From Cytospora piceicola (Eukaryota; Ascomycota; Sordariomycetes; Diaporthales; Cytosporaceae): a stretch of DNA of 64,000 bases. The notes under the pieces are model-generated. The model ran no database searches. It worked only from the letters and a program-made list of their open reading frames with translations, and was not told the origin of the DNA. The DNA lies in the NCBI GenBank assembly GCA_023375675.1, contig JALQBC010000002.1, positions 806,001 to 870,000 of the forward strand, written 5' to 3'. Positions 57,771 to 64,000 of the stretch are shown piece after piece. The position numbers and the translations under genes are program-made. Each line of letters starts with the position of its first letter. Within the stretch, counting starts at the first letter, position 1.

Positions 57771-59366
57771 ATGACGTCCTGGGATGAGGAGGTGGCCGAG
57801 GAGTCCAACCTCAACGAGCCCAGCTACGATGTCGAAGTCACCGTCTCTGACCTAAACAACCATGACACCGACAACCCTCTATCGTCCGCCAAGACCTTCG
57901 AGGATCTCCAGCTGTCAGTATTACTCTTTCTTACGGTGCATCTCTCACCCGTCACCTGTATCAACTGACATATCATACAGCTCTGAAGAGATTTACAAGG
58001 GTCTTATCTCCATGAACTTCAAGAAGCCCTCCAAGGTCCAGGAGAAGGCCTTGCCTCTCTTGCTCGCCAGCCCGCCCCGTAACATGATTGCCCAGTCGCA
58101 GTCTGGAACTGGAAAGACCGCCGCATTCGTTATCTCCGTTTTGTCGCGCGTTGATCACAGTAAACCACACCAGCCCCAGGCTCTCATCCTGGCCCCCACC
58201 CGGGAGCTGGCCCGTCAGATCCAGGGTGTCGTCAAGACCATTGGACAGTTCATTCCTGACCTGGTCGTCGAGGCTGCGATCCCTGGTGCTGTCGACCGTG
58301 CTGCCGGAGTCAGGGGCTCCGTCGTGGTTGGCACACCCGGTACCGTCTTGGAGACCATCCGTCGCCGCCAGTTCGACCCGAGAGGGTTGAAGATGCTTGT
58401 TATAGACGAGGCCGACAGCATGTTGGATCAGCAGGGCATGGGCGAGCAGTGCAACAAGGTCAAGGCGTACGTCCATCTGGATTCCCATCCGAACTGCACA
58501 CACTAACAGTTAGAGAACAGCGTAATGCCCAAGGACATTCAGATCTTGCTCTTCTCTGCCACCTTCCCCGACCGCGTTGTCAAATTCGCGGAGCGATATG
58601 CGCCCAATGCGAACGCCATGCGTTTGAAGCAACAGCAACTTACAGTCAGGGGCATCTCACAAATGTACATGGACTGTCCTAGTGAGACTGAGAAATACGA
58701 CATTCTTGTCAAGCTTTACGGCCTGATGACCATCGGCTCTTCTGTCATCTTCGTCAAGGCAAGTATTTGGTTCCCTCCTTTTTCCTGTGGGCTACAAGGA
58801 TAAGACCACTGACCTTTTTCTAGACCCGTGAAGCGGCCAGTACTATTGAGAAGAAGATGGTCGCCGACGGCCACAAGGTCTCGGCCCTGCACGGTGCCTT
58901 TGACGGTAACGATCGTGACCGTCTTCTCGAGGAGTTCCGTGCCGGCAATTCCAAGGTTCTAATCACGACCAACGTCATGGCCCGAGGAATCGATGTCTCG
59001 AGCGTGTCCATGGTCATCAACTACGACATTCCCATGAAGGGTATGGGTGACGCTGAGCCAGATCACGAGACCTACCTGCACCGTATTGGTCGCACAGGAC
59101 GATTCGGCCGTGTAGGTGTCAGTATCAGCTTCGTGTCTGACCGCAAGAGCTTCCAGGCTCTCGTGGATATTGCGAAGCACTACGACATTGACCTCGTCCA
59201 ACTCAGCCCTGACGACTGGGACCACACCGAAAAGAAGATTCATGATGTTATTAACTCGACTCGTGCTCAGGCCAAGTACAACCCCATTGACGAGAAGGCC
59301 CAGGATGGTGCTGAGGAGCAGGCTCAGGCTCAGGAGGCCGCGCCGGCCCCGGCCGCTTCGGCCTAG
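57771..59366 (+). CDS. dbp5: DEAD-box RNA helicase Dbp5 (mRNA export)
   Basis: Four exons (57771-57913, 57981-58466, 58521-58758, 58824-59366) give 469 residues. All helicase motifs are present: Q motif in [11 protein letters not shown], Walker [27 protein letters not shown] in [13 protein letters not shown] in [15 protein letters not shown], and [10 protein letters not shown]. The insert [17 protein letters not shown] is typical of Dbp5/DDX19. Dbp5 acts at the cytoplasmic face of the nuclear pore, where Gle1 and inositol hexakisphosphate activate it to strip export factors from mRNA. The third intron (58759-58823) has a GC-AG border: only this join gives VIFVKTREAAS in frame. The protein ends in an Ala/Gln/Pro-rich tail. 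Confidence 0.97.
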
Positions 59367-61789
59367 AGTGTTGGAGTGCCGGGTACCGTGCCAGCGCAGC
59401 CCATCTCCATGTGGAATTGAGGCGCCTCTTAATCGACCGCATGGCACATTGTTGAGGAAGTATCAGAGCTTGAACTCGCACAGGCGGGACAGATTTTGCG
59501 CGGCGAGTTTTATGGCTGGGGAAAAGCGTGATCTTTATGGGTCTGTGCCAGAGCTAGGCGGATGGCGGCTTAGTGTTTTCACAATGATCTCACTTGGGAC
59601 GGAGAAGATCATGGGCTGCTCGTGGAGGGATAGAAGACAAGACAAGGTACAATGTTGACCAAAAAGTATCAAAGAAGACAGTAGCATAAGATATCCCCAA
59701 GACAATGGAAAAGACCTTCCGTAAACCAAGAAGCAAGGCCTTTCGACCTCGGGTCTGTTATGCGACATGTTCGTTCAAGTGGTTCAGCATCGGAATTTGG
59801 CACCGGGGGTGAGTCGAAACCCACTTCCCACCCATGCCTCGTCTCGTCTTTGCTTACAACCTAAGCGTTACACGGAGCAGTGCGACTTTCTCGACAATGG
59901 CCCTCGGCTTATGAGAGATCCCTCGAGGCAGTTGAGCTTGGTTGCTGACCCAGACAGTCTGAACACGTCATAAAAGGGAGTGCTTCTGCTTATGACCCCA
60001 CGGTTTCGCGCATCATCGAGGTCTTGATCGTCAAGGTTCTCACTCATGAAGACCAAAGAATGCTGCCTTGGAGCCTGGATTGCTCGCTTGATCTCGCTTG
60101 ACCCCAGAAGAGGCCCGTGATTGGGCCAATGTGGTACATATGCAAAGGTTCCTGGCTTTACTCTGTGAGTGGTTGAGAGTCCTGTTGTTGGCGCCCACGA
60201 TGACCCACACACCAACTTTCAAGGTCAGATTTAGGCGCCATGCTAAGCGCGCAGAGGATGACCTCCAATCGAGACCTGCAGGCCACAGCCACTCACTCGT
60301 TGACAACTCCGCAATGCATATGGTTATTCGAGCCGCATGTAACTCCCGGACGGGGTGGTTCCACCCTTATTCTTCATGTGCGGTACAGCCTTAATTCCCG
60401 CTGCAAGTGGGCATTGCGTCTAATCCGCACCTGGAGAGCCGGGGAAACGTGCTGTCCTTCCCTTCCTCTTCTTCCGCGCCGCCTCCGCCTCCGCCCAAAT
60501 GCTGTGCCTGCAGCAACGGTTCTGGGCTGCTGGGATTGCATGGATCTTGCAAGGATGTGGAATGTGCACCATGTACTTAAGTAGGTATGCGGCAAGCCCA
60601 AAATAGCCGCCCCGCGGCCAACTATGAGGTACAGACGAACCGGGTCCTGCGTCCTGCGTGTGTGCTTCTTTGCTGTTCACCGATCCCAAACCCCATCATG
60701 ACGTTCCCGAACTGCCGATGCCACGGCTGCCGCATATGTCATTTCTGCTTCACGGCGGCACGGGTGTCTCGTGGATTGGCCGGCGTGGAGTCTGATGCTG
60801 CCGTGGTACACTCTTTCAATGGAGATATGCAAAGTGGCTTGCTGGAGTCTTGATGTCGAGCGCGGCTCAGAGACGCTATTACTATGGTACACTCAAGCGA
60901 GTGAGACGTCATCTGCTTTCCAGCTGTGTCCTTTGTCTCTTATGCCCCAAGGCTGTTCTCTTTCTTTATATCGGCCGTCGAATTGGACGCTGGGCGGTCT
61001 GCTGGTCTGGTCACTTCCCACGTATTGTTGGCCTGCTGCTCAGCCTCCACAGGCCATATTCTTTTCTTGATTTGCCTTACCTTCTTTGCCTGCTATTACT
61101 TCATCGACCTCCCCTTCCAGATCCCCTTCGGGCCTCTCGATGGGTTGAGTTGAAACACTCTTCTAATTTTCTCTATTCTCATCTTATTTCCTCTTTTGGC
61201 TCAATATAGTCGGTTTCTTTTTCCTCCGGTAGGCCTGTTGCGATTGTCTGATAGAAGGAGTTATTGTCTTCTTTCCGGTCTCATAAACAGCCCCGTACTG
61301 TATCAACAAGCAGCCACGACACGTCTTCTATGTACTTGACGATACCATATTTCCTACGATCTATTTGCCTCTTTCTTATTACTACTGGGTCTTTTCTATA
61401 AATTCAAGAGATGGTGAGATGCCGGCCATCTCCTTAGTACTGATCTCCTTTTTTCCTTTCATAGGTTAGTACATATGGTCACTTTCTCCTTTGTCTCGCA
61501 TCCCTAATCTTCCAACGCACTCCTGTCTCATGTTACCGGCGGGTATGCGACATCACAATCACTGGCCCTTTTGGGTTGTCGAGCGGTTACCGGGTTGCCT
61601 CAGCCTGTCGCCGGCAGGGTCATGTCATCTAGTAATGTCATCTAGTATCATCTCTGGCGGTGGCGATGACCCTGCGAGAAAGGCACTCTCGTCCCTTCCC
61701 CTGTGCCATATTCTTACCACCAGGCTACTGTGGTCTCGACTAACAGATGGAATTCCTCATCGATGAGCAGATAGACACTCTTCCATAGA
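59367..61789. other. Intergenic region, 2.4 kb
   Basis: No gene supported. 60.9-61.5 kb is strongly pyrimidine-rich (CTTT/TTCT runs), as in a long 5' leader for the receptor-like gene at 61790. Frames here are hydrophobic only because of that composition. Confidence 0.5.
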
Positions 61790-64000
61790 ATGGAAGTAGC
61801 TAAGGGCACGGGGCTGCTGTTGCTATGGGCCTTCACGATACCAGTCTTTGCCGCTCAGGCAACCACAACCACTTCGGCGTCTTCGTCGTCCTCGACATCT
61901 TACCCATTCGAACTCGACTCCGACGTCACTGACTTCATACCGTCGTGTGCTTTGTCGTGCTTCGAGTCCTTCCTCGAAGCCAACTACAACGGGACCGTAT
62001 GCGGCTCGTCGCCTTCCTTAGAATGTCTCTGTGCGCACACCGGGTCCACGGGGTATACGATAGGGGAGGGCGCAGTTCAGTGTATTGTGGCCGAGAACAA
62101 TGTCGGGGCCTGTCAGGGCATGGACAAGCACTGTAGGTCTTTTGGTTTCTGTGTGCCTGCTGTGAAGTGAGGTTGGTGATACTGACATTACCGGCAGCCG
62201 ATGTAGTTTCAGATGCATACGACATGTGCAAGAACGAGCCCGATGCGGCATCAGAGACACATGCGACGATAATAGCGACGCTGATCGTGCCACCAACGGG
62301 AGCATTGATCTTCCCTGATCCGTCTACCACCGCAGCAACCACAACAACAAGCTCGAGCCGCAGCTGGACGACGAGTCACACAACGCCGACCGTCACTCCT
62401 TCAACCTCGACAGTAGCATCAAGTTTGACATCGTCTTCGTCTTCGTCGGCATCATCACCATCTTCATCGACATCTGGAGCGGCAGCATCAAGCACAGGCA
62501 CGTCCGGCACCGTTGTCAAATCATCGAAACTCACTGGCGCACAAATAGGAGGCATCGCAGGAGGATTTGCAGCGGCCGTCCTGCTCGCAGCTCTCGCACT
62601 CTTTTTGTTCCTACGCAAGCGTCGAGGCCAGCCGCTGACTGGGTTCTACCGGATGAATGACTCAAACAGTCCGCGAAGGGATCATGGACCTAGCCCTAAG
62701 ATCTCTGCGCCGCAGTATCAGGAGCCGAAATCAATGTCATTTACCAGGGCGCTCGCGCAGCGGGCTAGTAGGACTCTCACCCGGCCGGACACCATCGGTC
62801 TCGCGATATCGCCTGAGGGCAGTGGCATGCAGGGGGCAGCAGGGCGGCCAGGGGAGAGCATGGGGGCCGCGAACACCGCCCCTGCCGCAGCGGTGGGAGC
62901 CCGGAGGCACTCGCCGTCGCCGCCTCCCATACCACCCCTATCACCGCTCCGGGCCCAGGCTAGCTTCAACTTCCCCCCGACACAAGGCCATGGGCAGCCA
63001 CACCCTCAGGAGCAATCAAAACCAATCCTGTCCCTCGCCATCCCGCCCCCCAGGACATCACACTACAACGAGAACCGCTCCAGCACCATGTCCAACCAGG
63101 CTCGCATGCCCTTCGGTGGCGGGCGCGACAGCGCCATCACCGAGTTCGCAGAGGACGGCGAGACCTCGGCCGGGCCTGGCTCGGCACAGATCTGGCGCCC
63201 GCCCGCCACGGACCCAAAGTCCGCGACGACGTATTACATCGCCGACAAGTGGGGGAACTGGGTCCTCGGCGAGGCGGGGACCACGCCGGAGGAGCCGATC
63301 GCCGAGCTGCCGACGCCGGCCTCGAAGACGGCGGACGAGGTGCGGGCCGAGCAGCAGGAGCGGGCGGTCCCGGAGAGCAGCGCGGTGAGGGCGGCGGTCA
63401 GGGACCTCTCGTCGCCGGCGATGCCGTACGCCGCCGCCGCGGCGGCGGGTGGAAGAGGGACGCACAAGGCGAGGGGTGCGCAGGGGAGGTCGACGATACG
63501 GCAGGTGGCACCTGACAGTGGGCGGCTGCCCGTCAATTCGAGGAGCTCGAGTGTGTACTCGAGCTACGGCATGAACTTCAGCCTGCCGCAGACTGTTCAG
63601 CCGGGACCAGAGAACCCCATGCCGGCGGCCAGCACGGGTGTTACGCGGGGGAAGGGGCCGTCACACAATCCGGAGTCATATTACGCTAGGATCAGTGGTG
63701 GCAGGGCGGCCCCGTCTAGGGACCTCACGAGCAGAGCGCGAGGAGGATCTAGCAGTGGCAGTGGTGAGACACGAGCCAGGACGAACACGATGATGTCGCA
63801 GGACTCGAGCACGACGATCGCTTCCTCGATAGAGAGCGATGCGGGCGTGGAGCCGATGCCAACGCCGGCACGTCGTCAGTCAGCAGCGCCCGATCAGCAG
63901 CGAGACCAAGGGAGCTTGTCGCCTGTGTTCGAGTCTCCAGGGAGATCACCGGTGTCTTATCCCAAGATTCCACGACTGCACAATGTTCCAAGAATCGACA
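61790..64000 (+). CDS. CFEM-like single-pass membrane protein, C-terminus beyond the window
   Basis: Exon 1 (61790-62132) joins through a 65-nt intron (GTAGGT donor, CTGAC branch, CAG acceptor) to an exon that stays open to the window end: 715 codons so far. A signal peptide and a short Ser/Thr stretch are followed by eight cysteines (first pair in IPSCALSCFE, then C, CLC, and three more). The pattern resembles CFEM, but without the usual Asp before the CxC pair. A Ser/Thr-rich stalk leads to one helix (residues about 236-258, IGGIAGGFAAAVLLAALALF) and a long cytosolic tail, Pro/Ser/Arg-rich and likely disordered. The layout is that of fungal wall-stress or surface sensors. The ligand is unknown and the stop codon is not seen. 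Confidence 0.75.

Noticed and set aside
60771..61209. Overlapping hydrophobic frames
   Set aside because: They come from a pyrimidine-rich leader, which always reads as Leu, Phe and Ser.
1..64000. CRISPR arrays, operons and bacterial-type riboswitches
   Set aside because: The sequence is fungal nuclear DNA with introns; no regularly spaced repeats of that kind were seen.

Overview
The window is nuclear DNA of a filamentous ascomycete (Pezizomycotina, probably Sordariomycetes). The signs are spliceosomal introns of 51-119 nt with GTAAGT-like donors and CTRAC branch points, TATA boxes about 75-180 nt from start codons, and typical fungal families: a GH72 glucanosyltransferase, a DHA1 and a DHA2 transporter, an NLP, a secreted intradiol dioxygenase and a CFEM-like receptor. 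Gene density is low, about 23 genes in 64 kb, with several intergenic stretches of 2-5 kb. I saw no rRNA, tRNA, CRISPR array or intact autonomous transposon. I joined exons by hand from splice signals and reading phase; the protein lengths follow from those joins.

Layout. 0-8.7 kb: the edge of an unknown minus-strand gene, a gene-free block, a secreted intradiol dioxygenase, a TIR element of about 180 bp, a GT8-type glycosyltransferase and a small secreted peptide. 9-13 kb: a disordered Arg/Ser/His-rich protein and an M50B-like membrane metalloprotease. 13-19.7 kb: a very long upstream region rich in CreA-like CTGGGG motifs, then an MFS sugar transporter. 20-24.7 kb: a lipocalin-fold (CrtC/Diels-Alderase-like) protein, a quinone-reductase-type MDR enzyme and a necrosis-inducing NLP, all on the minus strand. 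26.7-43.4 kb: a Xi-class glutathione transferase, a GNAT acetyltransferase, a small cysteine-rich secreted protein, a thioredoxin-reductase-like flavoprotein, a cytochrome P450 and two drug-type MFS transporters. 45.7-59.4 kb: a large polytopic protein, a GPI-anchored GH72 enzyme, Bzz1 and Dbp5. 61.8 kb to the end: a CFEM-like single-pass receptor with a long cytoplasmic tail that leaves the window.

How the genes may work together. The left and middle parts look like an accessory region for interaction with a plant or other substrate: secreted aromatic-ring cleavage, a plant cytolysin, small secreted proteins, sugar uptake, redox and detoxification enzymes, and efflux pumps. The 26.7-43.4 kb set has the enzyme types of a tailoring or detoxification module but no PKS, NRPS or terpene synthase in view. 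The right part, from 49 kb, is mostly conserved housekeeping or cell-wall genes. The most unusual signals are the TIR element, the overrepresented palindrome TACCTAGGTA, the repeated motif in the NLP promoter, the CTGGGG cluster before the sugar transporter, and the Diels-Alderase-like gene without a backbone synthase.
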